Shown here: positions 44,848-53,231 of the stretch, in pieces
Numbering within the stretch: the stretch's first letter is position 1
How the letters are laid out: each line of letters starts with the position of its first letter
IMG/VR virus record: IMGVR_UViG_3300035703_000107
Location: 1 to 57,668 of that record
Reading direction: 5' to 3' (one strand)
DNA length: 57,668 nt
Source: a virus
Notes under the pieces: generated by a model
Told to the model about the DNA's origin: nothing
Seen by the model: the letters and a program-made list of their open reading frames with translations, nothing else
Database searches by the model: none
Made by a program: the position numbers and the translations under genes

Positions 44848-46025
44848 TATTTTTTCCCTTTAAGAGCTTTGCGCTTACGCTGAACACTGGCTGGCGTATG
44901 CGTCTTGTCTACTACCTTGTCGATATTCTTCTTGCCGATTGCCTTGACGGTATCCGCTGGGAGAACGTACTCACCGTTGGATAGCAGGGCTGGAACCTTG
45001 TCATCGACTGGGCCACCTGGTCCACGCACACCACCAGGGCCTGCATGAATTTTTCCACCGTCAGCAAAGCCAAGAAGCTTGGCGCCAACAGTAGCTCCAC
45101 CACCAGTACCCATGCTGAGACCTGTACCGATCAAGCTACCGATGCCGCGCATTGCACCACCAGCTGCTTGTTGGTTCGCTTGGTAGCCTTGCATACGACC
45201 AGAGAACTCCTGGCCGTAGATATTTCCAGCAGTACCGTATCCACCAATCGCACCTTGGTTTGCTTGAATGGCTGTGTTGTAGCCTTGGTTCATTGCACCA
45301 AGAGATCCTTGCAAGTTCTGACCAACAGAGTTGTTGGCGTTAAGTGCTACACCATAGGCAGTAGAAGAATTACTTGCGAGGTTGCGACCGAGAGAAGCAG
45401 CGTCTTGTAGACGTGCATAACCTAGGTTGTCTGCGTCTTGTCGAGCCTTGGTCTGGGAACCAGCTCGCGCGAGCGCTTCTTGTGTCAATAGGTTTTGATT
45501 GAGAGCAGCAAAGCGACCAGAGTCAGGACGCAAACCAGTTGCTGCCATCTGACGATTCTGTTGTCCGCGAGCTACACCGAACGCTTGAGAGATGTCACCT
45601 GCCGCTTGAGTCGCCATCTGCTCACGCTTGGTATCAGTAGCAAAGTCATAAGCGTCTTGCACCAGTTTCTTTTCCAAGGGACGGAAAGTCTGGCGCTCAT
45701 AGTCGGCATACTCATCAGCTCGTCTTTGATTGGCGTCTGCAATCTTGACTTCATTGTCAACGATCTGATTGTAGAGAGGCTTCATCTCCTCATATTGCTG
45801 ACGATAGAAAGCAAGGGAGTTGGCTGCAATCTCACGCTGAGCGTCTGCAGTTTCCTGAGCAGCTTGAGCTGAGGCGACCATCCCAGGATTGGGATCTGGA
45901 GCCCCGCCGCCCTTACCTCCACCCTCGAGGGTCATCTTCCGACCAAAAGGATTATTCCGCCCGCCAATCGGTTGGAATGCCCGCAGTGGGAGCATGTCAA
46001 ATTCAGTGGTATGCCATCTAGACAT
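44847..46025 (-). CDS. Internal virion/DNA-transfer protein with ADGG-GPGG-LSNGEYVLPA motif
   Basis: The 392-residue product has a coiled-coil part (about 50-135; EEMKPLYNQIVDNEVKIADA), a helical, Ala/Gln/Asn-rich middle and a Gly-rich membrane-like stretch (GAMRGIGSLIGTGLSMGTGG). The end contains FADGGKIHAGPGG and PVDDKVPALLSNGEYVLPA, a motif block well known at the C terminus of phage virion proteins. A basic tail RKRKALKGKK follows. It likely belongs to the ejected proteins that span the envelope. It overlaps the next gene by one base. Confidence 0.8.
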   Translation of the reverse strand: MSRWHTTEFDMLPLRAFQPIGGRNNPFGRKMTLEGGGKGGGAPDPNPGMVASAQAAQETADAQREIAANSLAFYRQQYEEMKPLYNQIVDNEVKIADANQRRADEYADYERQTFRPLEKKLVQDAYDFATDTKREQMATQAAGDISQAFGVARGQQNRQMAATGLRPDSGRFAALNQNLLTQEALARAGSQTKARQDADNLGYARLQDAASLGRNLASNSSTAYGVALNANNSVGQNLQGSLGAMNQGYNTAIQANQGAIGGYGTAGNIYGQEFSGRMQGYQANQQAAGGAMRGIGSLIGTGLSMGTGGGATVGAKLLGFADGGKIHAGPGGVRGPGGPVDDKVPALLSNGEYVLPADTVKAIGKKNIDKVVDKTHTPASVQRKRKALKGKK

Positions 46026-46031
46026 CTTTTC

Positions 46032-46460
46032 TTACCTTTGTTTATCTTGAGGAATGAAGCGGCAATCCTCTTTGAACATCCGATAGATGATCACGTCGCC
46101 GCCATCACGAGCTGCGCTACTGAGCACAGCCTCCTGTTGGAAACCTAAGTGCTCATCAAAGCGTCTAGCGTCGGTATTGCTTACTTCAACCCAACCAGAA
46201 ACACGCTTACAGTTGAGTTGAATAAATGGATATGCAAAACAGGCTTTCAGATACATCCTGTTAAGCCAGTTGCTATTGGGTTTTGCTGCAACGTGCATCC
46301 AAATATTGGAGCCGTTGAAGTCGTCATACAGGACACCAGCAATCAGTTCGCCATCTCGCTCGAGTCCTATACCTTGTTGCCCAGCCGATCGAACCAGAGG
46401 GAAGAAGCCAGTCACAAATTTGTAGACTGGTTCAACCTCTAGTATCAGCTGTGTCGTCAT
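46032..46460 (-). CDS. GNAT-fold acetyltransferase-like protein
   Basis: The 142-residue product has the small GNAT fold seen in phage virion modules: GIGLERDGELIAGVLYDDFN, IWMHVAAKPN, MYLKACFAYPFIQLNCKRVS, and VEVSNTDARRFDEHLGFQQE with VIIYRMFKEDCRFI. The Q/R-x-x-G-x-G/A loop that holds acetyl-CoA is not obvious, so catalysis is uncertain. Members are common next to tail and internal protein genes. It overlaps the following small gene by 4 bp. Confidence 0.8.
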   Translation of the reverse strand: MTTQLILEVEPVYKFVTGFFPLVRSAGQQGIGLERDGELIAGVLYDDFNGSNIWMHVAAKPNSNWLNRMYLKACFAYPFIQLNCKRVSGWVEVSNTDARRFDEHLGFQQEAVLSSAARDGGDVIIYRMFKEDCRFIPQDKQR

Positions 46461-46648
46461 GCGTTCAGGCGGTCTATTACTTCATTTATTTTACTAATAA
46501 CTTCCGCCAATGTAGCACTAGTGTTTAGCTTTGTTAAGGAACCGCCTCTAGTGCCAGTCAAGATCTCAACGTTCTCTTTCAGTGGTCTCAAAAGCGCTGC
46601 TACATGCTGGTCAGATACGTTAACCGCGGGGATAGCAGGCTTCTTCAT
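46457..46648 (-). CDS. Small virion-module protein
   Basis: The 63-residue product begins MKKPAIPAVNVSDQHVAALL and has PLKENVEILTGTRGGSLTKL and a final helix EVISKINEVIDRLNA. The R-P-L-K-E-N-V-E-x-L-T-G-x-R-G pattern is common in very small proteins found after tail nozzle genes in podoviruses. It may be a tail assembly factor. It is coupled to both neighbours by 4-bp overlaps. Confidence 0.75.
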   Translation of the reverse strand: MKKPAIPAVNVSDQHVAALLRPLKENVEILTGTRGGSLTKLNTSATLAEVISKINEVIDRLNA

Positions 46649-48456
46649 AGCGTCTTCAACTCTTTCACTGTCTCAGCCATCTTGAGGTAGCGGAGTTCGA
46701 TGTTGCCGTTGACCTTGATCACAAAGCTCTGACCCTTGTGGCCAGACGGTAGGCGGTAAACACCACGTTGGGTGTACTGACCCGTATAGATGAGCTCGTC
46801 ATCGCAACTCACCTCAACCAGGAGATAGCGATCGTCTACGTTTTCAGGAATGTCGTTCAGAATTGAGCCATTCATGCCAAAGTAGTTGAGCACCTGTGAG
46901 CCAAACATACCTTGCAGAGGAACATTAGAAGCCCAGATCGCCTGGTTCTGAGCAATGAGCTGCGCTACCCTTTCCTGCAGGATCTCAGCCTCTTCAATGC
47001 TGTCAAAGTCTGCTTCGACTTCTATTGCACCGAGGTTGGCTGGGGCTGTGAACACAAAGCGTTTGGATACCCACTCGTAAGGGAGGTTGTTATAGAGGTC
47101 GCCTTCCCATTCCTTGATCTCACTCTCCTCCACGACGTACATGTTCCCGTCTTCAGGATCTACGAAACAGGCCTGAGCTACCAGAGTAGTCAAGCTCAGC
47201 GGGGTAGCAGAGAGGTTTCGGTCTAGGATGAAAGCGCCGTCTGCAATCGTTTCGGTACCGTCATTGAAGAATCCAAAGTATTTACCAGCGAAGAAAGCAG
47301 AACGTAGCGTCTGAGGATTGAACTTCTCAAAGTCGTTCTTCAGCATCACATTGCCAGTCATGAGACCAGCCTGACCTGGGCCGATACCGACTAGACCGTT
47401 TGGACTGGCGTAGGTGACACCTGTGTTGTCTGAGGTGATCGATCGCTTGGCTACGCATGGCTCGAGGATGGCGACCTTTTCCAAGGTCATGCTCTCTGGA
47501 GTTACACCAGAGGCTACATAGGGATAACCCTTAGTCATCACAGCAATGGATTGACCGAAGGCTGCAATGCCTACGATGTCGTAGCCTACGTTGATCTGAT
47601 AGGTGGACGGCCAGGCATGAGGTGCATTCACCTCAGAGAAGCACAGCGTCTGTCCAAAGAAACCAGCCAAGAAGCCGTTAGGCAAGGCGATCACACCCTT
47701 CATGTTGCTGGGGGGTTCTTCATAGAATTGACTTGCCAGAACCTCTCCTAAGCCCGCAGAAGACACGTTGTCGGTATAGGTGGTGGTAGCCACAGGCAGC
47801 TCAGTAACGAACTGAAACTGAGTGGAACCAGTACCAGCGACCGATCGGTAGATCCTGCGCTTGGTGATATTCAGGTTTGAGGTAGGCGCAGTACCGAAAT
47901 TGTTTACAGTTACGGTGTCACCCGTACCGCAGAGAACCTCTGCAGATACAGGGCTAGGTGCGCTTTCCTCCTCGATCCCGCCATAGCTATTGATGTAGGT
48001 AAAGACGTAGACGCGGGTCTCAGGTGATGCGCCCGAACCATTACGGGCTACGGTAGGTGCCTGAGTTGGAGCTGGCACACCCATCTTGTAGTAGGCAGCT
48101 GGAGACGTACCTTCCGTGCTACCGCACAGAGTTGAGTTGGTTTTCTTGGGTACTCCATCTCCTGTGTAGAAGATGTTCATGTACTCAGATCCAGGTATCG
48201 GACTCTTGGCTACGTCAACGTCGTTGTCCCATGCAATCCAGCGGGCATCGTTTGAGGTATCGCGCCCTTTGTAAATGGTCGTGGTGTTCTCTGAAACAAA
48301 AACAGGAACATCGAGGGATCCTGGTTTATTCCAAGCACGCAAGTCTCCTGCATAGAGCTTGGTGTTTAGGGCTTTCTGCGCCTCGTTGTCATTCAACAGA
48401 TGAGGTGCAACGCGGGGTACATACCCGCCCATCGCCATTAGTTTCAGACCTGCCAT
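46645..48456 (-). CDS. Tail nozzle/tubular protein B-like
   Basis: The 603-residue product starts MAGLKLMAMGGYVPRVAPHL with LLNDNEAQKALNTKLYAGDL and RAWNKPGSL, the typical opening of podovirus tail nozzle proteins, which describe fibre and needle binding. It continues with beta-propeller-like repeats such as DDARWIAWDNDVD and TETRVYVFTYINSYGGIEEE-type segments and LPNGFLAGFFGQTLCFSEVN, PHAWPSTYQINVGYDIVGIA, and GYPYVASGVTPESMTLEKV. It should form the tapered tube closing the tail. It overlaps the lysozyme stop as TGATG. Confidence 0.85.
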   Translation of the reverse strand: MAGLKLMAMGGYVPRVAPHLLNDNEAQKALNTKLYAGDLRAWNKPGSLDVPVFVSENTTTIYKGRDTSNDARWIAWDNDVDVAKSPIPGSEYMNIFYTGDGVPKKTNSTLCGSTEGTSPAAYYKMGVPAPTQAPTVARNGSGASPETRVYVFTYINSYGGIEEESAPSPVSAEVLCGTGDTVTVNNFGTAPTSNLNITKRRIYRSVAGTGSTQFQFVTELPVATTTYTDNVSSAGLGEVLASQFYEEPPSNMKGVIALPNGFLAGFFGQTLCFSEVNAPHAWPSTYQINVGYDIVGIAAFGQSIAVMTKGYPYVASGVTPESMTLEKVAILEPCVAKRSITSDNTGVTYASPNGLVGIGPGQAGLMTGNVMLKNDFEKFNPQTLRSAFFAGKYFGFFNDGTETIADGAFILDRNLSATPLSLTTLVAQACFVDPEDGNMYVVEESEIKEWEGDLYNNLPYEWVSKRFVFTAPANLGAIEVEADFDSIEEAEILQERVAQLIAQNQAIWASNVPLQGMFGSQVLNYFGMNGSILNDIPENVDDRYLLVEVSCDDELIYTGQYTQRGVYRLPSGHKGQSFVIKVNGNIELRYLKMAETVKELKTL

Positions 48457-48953
48457 CAGTTCCTCTTAATTAATTCAATCTCAGCTTCTCTCCTAGCCAC
48501 CAGGCCAGGTAATCGTTTGCCACCACCGTTTACCCACTTGCGTAGTTCGTAGATGGCTTCACTCCAATTGCCTTGGTTTATTCGCCGTCTGAGTGTGGAG
48601 GCTTGTAGCCGCCCAACCCCCAGGTTGTAAGCGAAATCAACGATAGCTGCCAATTTCTCAGGAGACTCAAATACCAATCCAGGACAGCATCGGTAGACCC
48701 CAGGGGCATAGGTAGCCAGTAGTTCATGATTCAGTAACGCCCTTGCTTCAGGTTCAGTAATAGGTGGATCTTGCATGGTGACCTTTCGGCCATCAGCGTA
48801 GTAGGTAGATCCGTAGCCGATTGTTGGAACCCCAGCGGGGCAGATGTAAGGCTTAGCGCGAAACCCTTCGAATCGGCGGCAAAGGGTAGCTGCTAGCTCA
48901 ATGGCTCTCGCGTCGGATAACACGATCGAGGAACCAGAAAGTAAATAGCCCAC
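48456..48953 (-). CDS. Endolysin: GH24 phage-type lysozyme
   Basis: GTG 48953 is preferred because GAGAAGG lies 9 nt upstream; TTG 48980 and GTG 48923 are alternatives. The product (165 residues) has RRFEGFRAKPYICPAGVPTI and GYGST, so the catalytic triad is Glu-Cys-Thr instead of Glu-Asp-Thr, a known GH24 variant. LNHELL, FAYNLGVGRLQASTLRRRIN and LRKWVNGGGKRLPGLVARRE with AEIELI complete the family. It cleaves peptidoglycan. It overlaps the holin gene end, as in typical lysis cassettes. Confidence 0.93.
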   Translation of the reverse strand: MGYLLSGSSIVLSDARAIELAATLCRRFEGFRAKPYICPAGVPTIGYGSTYYADGRKVTMQDPPITEPEARALLNHELLATYAPGVYRCCPGLVFESPEKLAAIVDFAYNLGVGRLQASTLRRRINQGNWSEAIYELRKWVNGGGKRLPGLVARREAEIELIKRN

Positions 48954-49368
48954 TGCAGATCGCCTTCTCGTCAGGACCAAAGGTATTGACTAGGGCTTGC
49001 AGAGGAGCGACGCCAGCCTGGACTGCGAGCAAGAAGCTAGCAACCAAGAAGCTGGGATACAGGATCAGGAGCCATTGGGTTGTGATGAGAGGACGCATCA
49101 GAGCGTTCCATGCATCTACCCACCTGACACCTGTAGGTTGAGCTTGAGCTTTGGCGACTTCCATGATTGCGTTCATGTGTGCCATGTCAGCTTGGACATT
49201 CACCTCATTCATCTTCAGGTTGCCCTGGAGTTTCATGAGTTCCATTTGTTGTTGACCAAGCTTGAGCTCATGCTCGCGTTCATTCTTCCGATCCCAGAGT
49301 TTTAGACCCTCAGGAATCAGACGGAAGATACCGCCGAACAAACCACCAAGAATCGAAAACGGATCCAT
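48898..49368 (-). CDS. Holin, three-membrane-segment type
   Basis: The 156-residue product has an N-terminal hydrophobic stretch (MDPFSILGGLFGGIFRLIPE), a charged helical middle (about 28-75) and two hydrophobic segments around TTQWLLILYPSFLVASFLLA and GLFTFWFLDRVIRRESH. R-P-L-I-T-x-Q-W and F-x-F-W-F-x-D-R match the 3TM holin (GTA-type) family. It should make membrane lesions that release the lysozyme, encoded directly after it with a shared stretch. Confidence 0.8.
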   Translation of the reverse strand: MDPFSILGGLFGGIFRLIPEGLKLWDRKNEREHELKLGQQQMELMKLQGNLKMNEVNVQADMAHMNAIMEVAKAQAQPTGVRWVDAWNALMRPLITTQWLLILYPSFLVASFLLAVQAGVAPLQALVNTFGPDEKAICSGLFTFWFLDRVIRRESH

Positions 49369-49583
49369 TACTTCGCCTTCTTCTTTGGGGCTTTGATAGC
49401 AGTACGTTTTTTCGTAGCTGCCTCAGGAGTCTTGCGAGGACGACCACGCTTTGGCTTGGTAGCAGGTACGTGACCAACAGGAAACGGCCATGCGCGCAGA
49501 TGTGCAGGAGTCGGATCAGCTGGGAAGAGCTTCTCCTTCAGCTTTGCTTTGATGTTGTTGTAGATGTCGAATAGAAAGTACAT
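49368..49583 (-). CDS. Small AT-hook-like basic protein
   Basis: The 71-residue product begins MYFLFDIYNNIKAKLKEKLF. After a Pro-rich linker (HLRAWPFPVGHVPATK) it has KRGRPRKTP, an AT-hook like element, and a Lys-rich end TKKRTAIKAPKKKAK. DNA binding is likely from charge. It lies between metallophosphoesterase and holin. The role is unknown; a packaged DNA-binding protein is possible. Confidence 0.65.
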   Translation of the reverse strand: MYFLFDIYNNIKAKLKEKLFPADPTPAHLRAWPFPVGHVPATKPKRGRPRKTPEAATKKRTAIKAPKKKAK

Positions 49584-49585
49584 GT

Positions 49586-50530
49586 TTACACCTTTACTTG
49601 TTTGCCACGGAAGTACGCCTTCTCATTTACTACGAAACAGAACTCAGGATGCAGAAGGATTCCATCCTCGATCGTTAATACTGCGAACCCAGAACAATGG
49701 TTCATTGGGTTGTCTTCTCCGTAGTGCATGTGATCTCCGTGTGTATCTGCCAACGTTCCACAGTCAATGCCCCACCGCGCGCCGCCATAGTCATTGATGA
49801 TGGTGGCTTGCAATCGGTGTAAATGACCCGTGCACATAGACACGCCGCTATAAAGAGTATTGTTCCAAGTGGCATGAGTACCATTCCTAAATCGGTGTTT
49901 GATCATCAAGCTTTGATTGACGAACAAACTAATGCTGATGTTCCAACCTGGGAAATGATCACCAAGCGTGAAGCCTTGAACACCAGCAAACTCAGGAACC
50001 ATATTCGCTAGCTTCGTATCGAATCGCATGTCGTGATTGCCGAGGCACCACCAGGTCTTTGCGTTTGCGGATGCCTGCTTAATCTCAAACAGGCGGTCGG
50101 AAACGGCCTCCAGCTCTTCTTTCACTGAAGGTGGCCTGGACCAGTCGGATTTGGGAAAACGACTGATTGATGCGCCATCAAAGAGATCTCCGTTCATCAC
50201 TACGAGATCTGGCTTGATGTCTTTAATTACTTGGACAAATGCTTTATGTGCTGTGCTGATAACACCAGGCCAATAATGAGCGTCGGATCCCACTACAATC
50301 ACACCGCTATCGATTTCACAATCCACTCGAGGGGAATGTTCGCGTCTTACGAAGGTAGGTGATCGGGGATCGTCTACGCCTAGATGGATGTTGTAGCGCT
50401 CTTCAACTCGCTGTCGTCGCCTGTGCAAGCCACGCAAACCAACATCTAGTTCTTTTGCGACTGCTGCTGCGTTGCGATGTTTATTCCATATTTCTATGAA
50501 CTTTTCGTCACTTACTTTGGGAGTTGGCAT
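49586..50530 (-). CDS. Metallophosphoesterase with N-terminal HTH
   Basis: The product has 314 residues. Residues 6-48 form a short HTH (FIEIWNKHRNAAAVAKELDV). The calcineurin-like domain (77-310) has SDAHYW (82-87; D83, H85), NGDLFDG (113-119; D115), GNHDMRFD (164-171; H166), a KHRFRNG segment and TGHLHRLQ near 234-241, so all metal-binding motifs are present. It may hydrolyse phosphodiesters in DNA, RNA or nucleotides. Proteins with this domain pair are common in phage tail regions and often carry the DNA-binding-like N-terminal helix. The substrate is not known. Confidence 0.9.
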   Translation of the reverse strand: MPTPKVSDEKFIEIWNKHRNAAAVAKELDVGLRGLHRRRQRVEERYNIHLGVDDPRSPTFVRREHSPRVDCEIDSGVIVVGSDAHYWPGVISTAHKAFVQVIKDIKPDLVVMNGDLFDGASISRFPKSDWSRPPSVKEELEAVSDRLFEIKQASANAKTWWCLGNHDMRFDTKLANMVPEFAGVQGFTLGDHFPGWNISISLFVNQSLMIKHRFRNGTHATWNNTLYSGVSMCTGHLHRLQATIINDYGGARWGIDCGTLADTHGDHMHYGEDNPMNHCSGFAVLTIEDGILLHPEFCFVVNEKAYFRGKQVKV

Positions 50531-50870
50531 ATCTTGCTATTGGTTGTTGTAAAACTGTAGTGTGGATGATCATGCCTTTTGGAATCGTGAGTGTTTGGGC
50601 GTGATTGTCCAAAGAGAAAGTCTGGCAGACCTTCACTTGTGTCTTGGTTTCTTTCAGAAGCCAGCCAACTGTCCAGCAGTTGAGCACCTCTTCTTTGTCG
50701 TCAATGTCGTTGCTATCCTGCCAGCCGAACTCATGCTCGGCATCTAGCCATTCGATCAAGACTAGAGCTGGTGTCTTTATCGAGGGAGTATTGGGAGCCA
50801 CGTTAGAATTTTTACGATTAGTCCGCCCGCTGCTGCTGACGCTCCGCTTATGAACATTAGTGTTTTCCAT
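50508..50870 (-). CDS. Small conserved beta protein
   Basis: The 120-residue product has a basic N-terminal tail (1-30) and a conserved body with LVLIEWLDAEHEFGWQ, VLNCWTVGWLLKETKTQVKV, TLTIPKGMIIHTTVLQ. The pattern W-(V/L)-D-x...x-G-W...C-x-(S/T)-V-G-W-L...T-I-P is typical of a widespread phage family of unknown role. Only the part from about residue 30 is typical, so the true start may be GTG at 50801. It overlaps the upstream gene by 94 bp if ATG 50870 is used. Confidence 0.7.
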   Translation of the reverse strand: MENTNVHKRSVSSSGRTNRKNSNVAPNTPSIKTPALVLIEWLDAEHEFGWQDSNDIDDKEEVLNCWTVGWLLKETKTQVKVCQTFSLDNHAQTLTIPKGMIIHTTVLQQPIARYANSQSK

Positions 50871-51019
50871 CCGCCTTTTGCCTCTGACAATGTGTGTTGA
50901 ATACTGGAGAGCTGAGCCATCACCGTCCTGAGGTCATGCTGCAGTTGATCTACTCGATCGTTTAACGCATCGATCTGCGCGTCATGTTTTCCTAGGTCAC
51001 GTTGAATCTCTTCACTCAT
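50777..51019 (-). CDS. XhlA-like coiled-coil membrane protein
   Basis: The 80-residue product has a coiled coil (residues about 5-45, DAQIDALNDRVDQLQHDLRT) and one C-terminal hydrophobic helix (KTLMFISGASAAAGGLIVKI) followed by LTWLPILPR. This layout matches hemolysin XhlA-type phage proteins that assist lysis. It is encoded leftward upstream of the lysis genes by about 2 kb. The role as a holin accessory is inferred. Confidence 0.65.
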   Translation of the reverse strand: MSEEIQRDLGKHDAQIDALNDRVDQLQHDLRTVMAQLSSIQHTLSEAKGGWKTLMFISGASAAAGGLIVKILTWLPILPR

Positions 51020-51097
51020 TTAGCTACCGAATATGTTTATTTCTGCTGCATAACAGCATTGTTAATATTAAGAATTAAATTGCAATAGGTACTTACC
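51020..51097 (-). other. AT-rich gap with possible leftward promoter
   Basis: This 78-bp AT-rich gap separates the collar fibre gene from the XhlA-like gene. It contains TGCTG/CAGCA as a small hairpin and TTAATATT-type sequence. No convincing -35/-10 pair or T tract is found. A weak promoter for the lysis-internal protein segment would fit here. Confidence 0.35.
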
Positions 51098-52096
51098 CTA
51101 ACTCTTGATGATGTAGTTGATCGCAAAGTAGGGAGGTAGGTTTGCATTAGTACCCGACTGTCCAGTATTGGAGATCGTGGTACTAACTTGAATGTTGGTA
51201 ACAGCAGCACCAGTCAAGGCGCTAGAATTAATAGCGCCATGAATCTGCGAGCCAAGAGTTCCGTTGTAAGGAATCAAGTTAATGCTGTGGTTGTGGCCTG
51301 GGTCGTAAACCGCAGAGGTTGCAGCATGGGTGTGGTCAACCACAATCGCGTCTTTGCTACCGCCAGTTGCCGCTAGTGCGTATTGGTCACCAGAACCAAT
51401 CGGCATACGGTTGACGTAGTTGGGTACGTTAAAGGTGGTAGCGCCGTCACCAGCACCAAAGGTGGTGCCAATGATTGCAAACAAGGCGGCATAGGTCGCT
51501 CTCGAGATGGCTTGACCGTTACAGACCAGCCAGCCAGTTGGAGCGCTAGCCGAAGGCCACATCGTCACAGATCCCGTCGGACTGCCGTTGACCTGTACAA
51601 AGGCAGTGGTAGCCACCTGAGTACTATTGGTACCAGCTGCTGCAGTAGGAGCAGTCGGAGTACCCGTCATGACAGGAGAAGCTAGAGTCGCTACTCCAGT
51701 GAAGTTATTCGTACCGCTAAAGGTGTTGTTCCCGCTATGGGTGTTATTTCCGCTTAGCGTGTTGTTGCCACTCAGAGTCTGGTTGGATGCTAGCTGAGCA
51801 AAGGAATCGAGCGCAGCTGCGACTGGGCGTAGCTCTACACGATCGCCAGCGGTATAAGCACGAGCAAGAGTGCCGTCCTGGCCGCGCACCGCGGTGAAGG
51901 TGTCAGATGCCCTTGCGGTGACCTTGATGATCTCGAGGTTGTTGCTCGAGTCCACCAGAGTGGCGAAGAACACGTCTCCTGCGCTGAGCGTAGGAAACAG
52001 AGAGCCCTGCCCTGCCGTAACGACGATCGACGTAGCAGAGCTATTGATCGAGGTTGCCAGTGTTGCAGAGGCGTTATTCGTAAACTTAGTTGCCAT
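51098..52096 (-). CDS. Tail fibre with phage tail-collar domain
   Basis: ATG 52096 (AGGAA about 8 nt upstream) is preferred over an upstream in-frame codon at 52147. The 332-residue product has an N-terminal beta part (KFTNNASATLATSINSSATS), a tandem of SGNNT units (about 112-135; LSGNNT, LSGNNT, HSGNNT, FSGTNN) and a Tail_collar domain with GSVTMWPSASAPTGWLVCNG, QAISRATYAALFAIIGTTFG and FNVPNYVNRMPIG. The C terminus ends with NLPPYFAINYIIKS, as in T4 gp12-like fibre tips. It binds host surface receptors. Confidence 0.9.
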   Translation of the reverse strand: MATKFTNNASATLATSINSSATSIVVTAGQGSLFPTLSAGDVFFATLVDSSNNLEIIKVTARASDTFTAVRGQDGTLARAYTAGDRVELRPVAAALDSFAQLASNQTLSGNNTLSGNNTHSGNNTFSGTNNFTGVATLASPVMTGTPTAPTAAAGTNSTQVATTAFVQVNGSPTGSVTMWPSASAPTGWLVCNGQAISRATYAALFAIIGTTFGAGDGATTFNVPNYVNRMPIGSGDQYALAATGGSKDAIVVDHTHAATSAVYDPGHNHSINLIPYNGTLGSQIHGAINSSALTGAAVTNIQVSTTISNTGQSGTNANLPPYFAINYIIKS

Positions 52097-52109
52097 ATTA
52101 GTATTCCTG

Positions 52110-52256
52110 TTATTCGTCGGCAGGCAAAGGCTGGTTGCCTTCAGCAAGCCATGCTAGGTACTGCTGGTAATCGGTGTTGGCTGGGTCGAATGGTATTGAT
52201 GCACCATCTGACAATCTACGCACCACATTGAGTTGGTCATTAACTAATTTATACAT
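52110..52256 (-). CDS. 48-residue fibre-associated protein
   Basis: The product reads [20 protein letters not shown] then [20 protein letters not shown] and a final NQPLPADE. The V-x-R-L-S-D-G-A-x-I-P-x-D-x-x-N-x-D-Y-x-x-Y-L-x-W-L-x-x-G-N pattern is a very common small protein beside tail fibre genes, related to fibre assembly proteins. It lies between two fibre genes. It is probably a fibre assembly partner or chaperone. Confidence 0.8.
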   Translation of the reverse strand: MYKLVNDQLNVVRRLSDGASIPFDPANTDYQQYLAWLAEGNQPLPADE

Positions 52257-52265
52257 CAGTCTCCC

Positions 52266-53231
52266 TTATAGTTCTATTGATGCAACAAATTGACAAATAA
52301 CTGGTGTTCCCACAGTAAATGTCGTACTGCTCTTAGTTACATTAAGAAAACCACTCATAGATATATTGCCAGCAGTTGCCGCCAATCCATTTGCTATTGC
52401 GGGTTGACTTACATTTCCACTAGAGCCCAGTGAATCATATAAAGTGACAGTCGGTGCGGCTCTCATTGCAGTTGGAAATATTCCAGTTCCATAAGAGGTA
52501 GCATTGTTAGCAGATGGCAATACCTGTCCCGCATACCCGCCACCAATATTTGTAAATGAACCAAAGCCCCAAGTTTGATAGTAATACCTCTGGCACATAG
52601 CCAGTTCGTTTCCAAACGGGCGACGTTCTATTTCGCTTGGCTGATTGCCAGGCGCAAGCTGAACCCCAGTGATGAATGTCGTCTGACCAGCTGCTAGAGC
52701 GCCAGTCGAGATCGTGAGCTGCAGTCCTGTGGTTGCTGCCGCTGGGATTGCTACCGTAGCGGAGTAACGGTTAGCCGTACTGGTGATCGTCCAGGATCCA
52801 GTGGTGATCAACGTAAGACCGCTGTAGTTGTCGTTAGCAGTCGGGTAGTACAACGCCCAGCTCAACGTAGTAGCCGTTGCTGAATAGGCGCTGATCGAGA
52901 TATTCGCTGTGGTGCCAGCCAGGTCCGCGCAGTTGTTGCGCTCGATGCGTTGGCTAGCGGTGAGGTTGGTTACGCCCGATGCACCAGTGAGGGCGAGACC
53001 AGAGATGAATCCGAATCCTGCTGGCCAGCCTGATTGCTGTGCTGTGCCAGTGGCTCCAGCGGACTGCATTAACCAGCGATCGGTGCCATACGCTGGGCTA
53101 GTACTGACGTTGTGAGCTGCGCCTGAGTTACGTTGATCGATCTGGAAGAACGGATTGATGATTCGGTTCTTGAACGACAAAGTAGCTGCGTTGCTATCTA
53201 GTAGTCCTGGGGATACTTGGGTTAATGGCAT
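52266..53231 (-). CDS. Tail fibre protein
   Basis: The 321-residue product begins MPLTQVSPGLLDSNAATLSF then KNRIINPFFQIDQRNSGA and has a carbohydrate-binding-like beta sandwich (TDRWLMQSAGATGTAQQSGW and beyond). EIERRPFGNELAMCQRYYYQ at about 205-224 is a highly recurrent phage fibre signature (E-x-R-P-x-x-x-E-L-x-x-C-Q-R-Y-Y). The C-terminal 95 residues are Ser/Thr/Gly-rich. It overlaps the upstream gene by one base. Receptor binding is inferred. Confidence 0.85.
   Translation of the reverse strand: MPLTQVSPGLLDSNAATLSFKNRIINPFFQIDQRNSGAAHNVSTSPAYGTDRWLMQSAGATGTAQQSGWPAGFGFISGLALTGASGVTNLTASQRIERNNCADLAGTTANISISAYSATATTLSWALYYPTANDNYSGLTLITTGSWTITSTANRYSATVAIPAAATTGLQLTISTGALAAGQTTFITGVQLAPGNQPSEIERRPFGNELAMCQRYYYQTWGFGSFTNIGGGYAGQVLPSANNATSYGTGIFPTAMRAAPTVTLYDSLGSSGNVSQPAIANGLAATAGNISMSGFLNVTKSSTTFTVGTPVICQFVASIEL

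Noticed and set aside
46032-46460. Anti-restriction or toxin acetyltransferase
   Set aside because: The GNAT-like gene is buried in the internal virion protein cluster, as in many podoviruses; no partner antitoxin is seen.
48923-48980. SAR-type N-terminal signal on the lysozyme (start TTG 48980)
   Set aside because: The hydrophobic stretch is short and interrupted by Ser and Asp, and a GTG with a better ribosome site lies downstream; a holin is present nearby.
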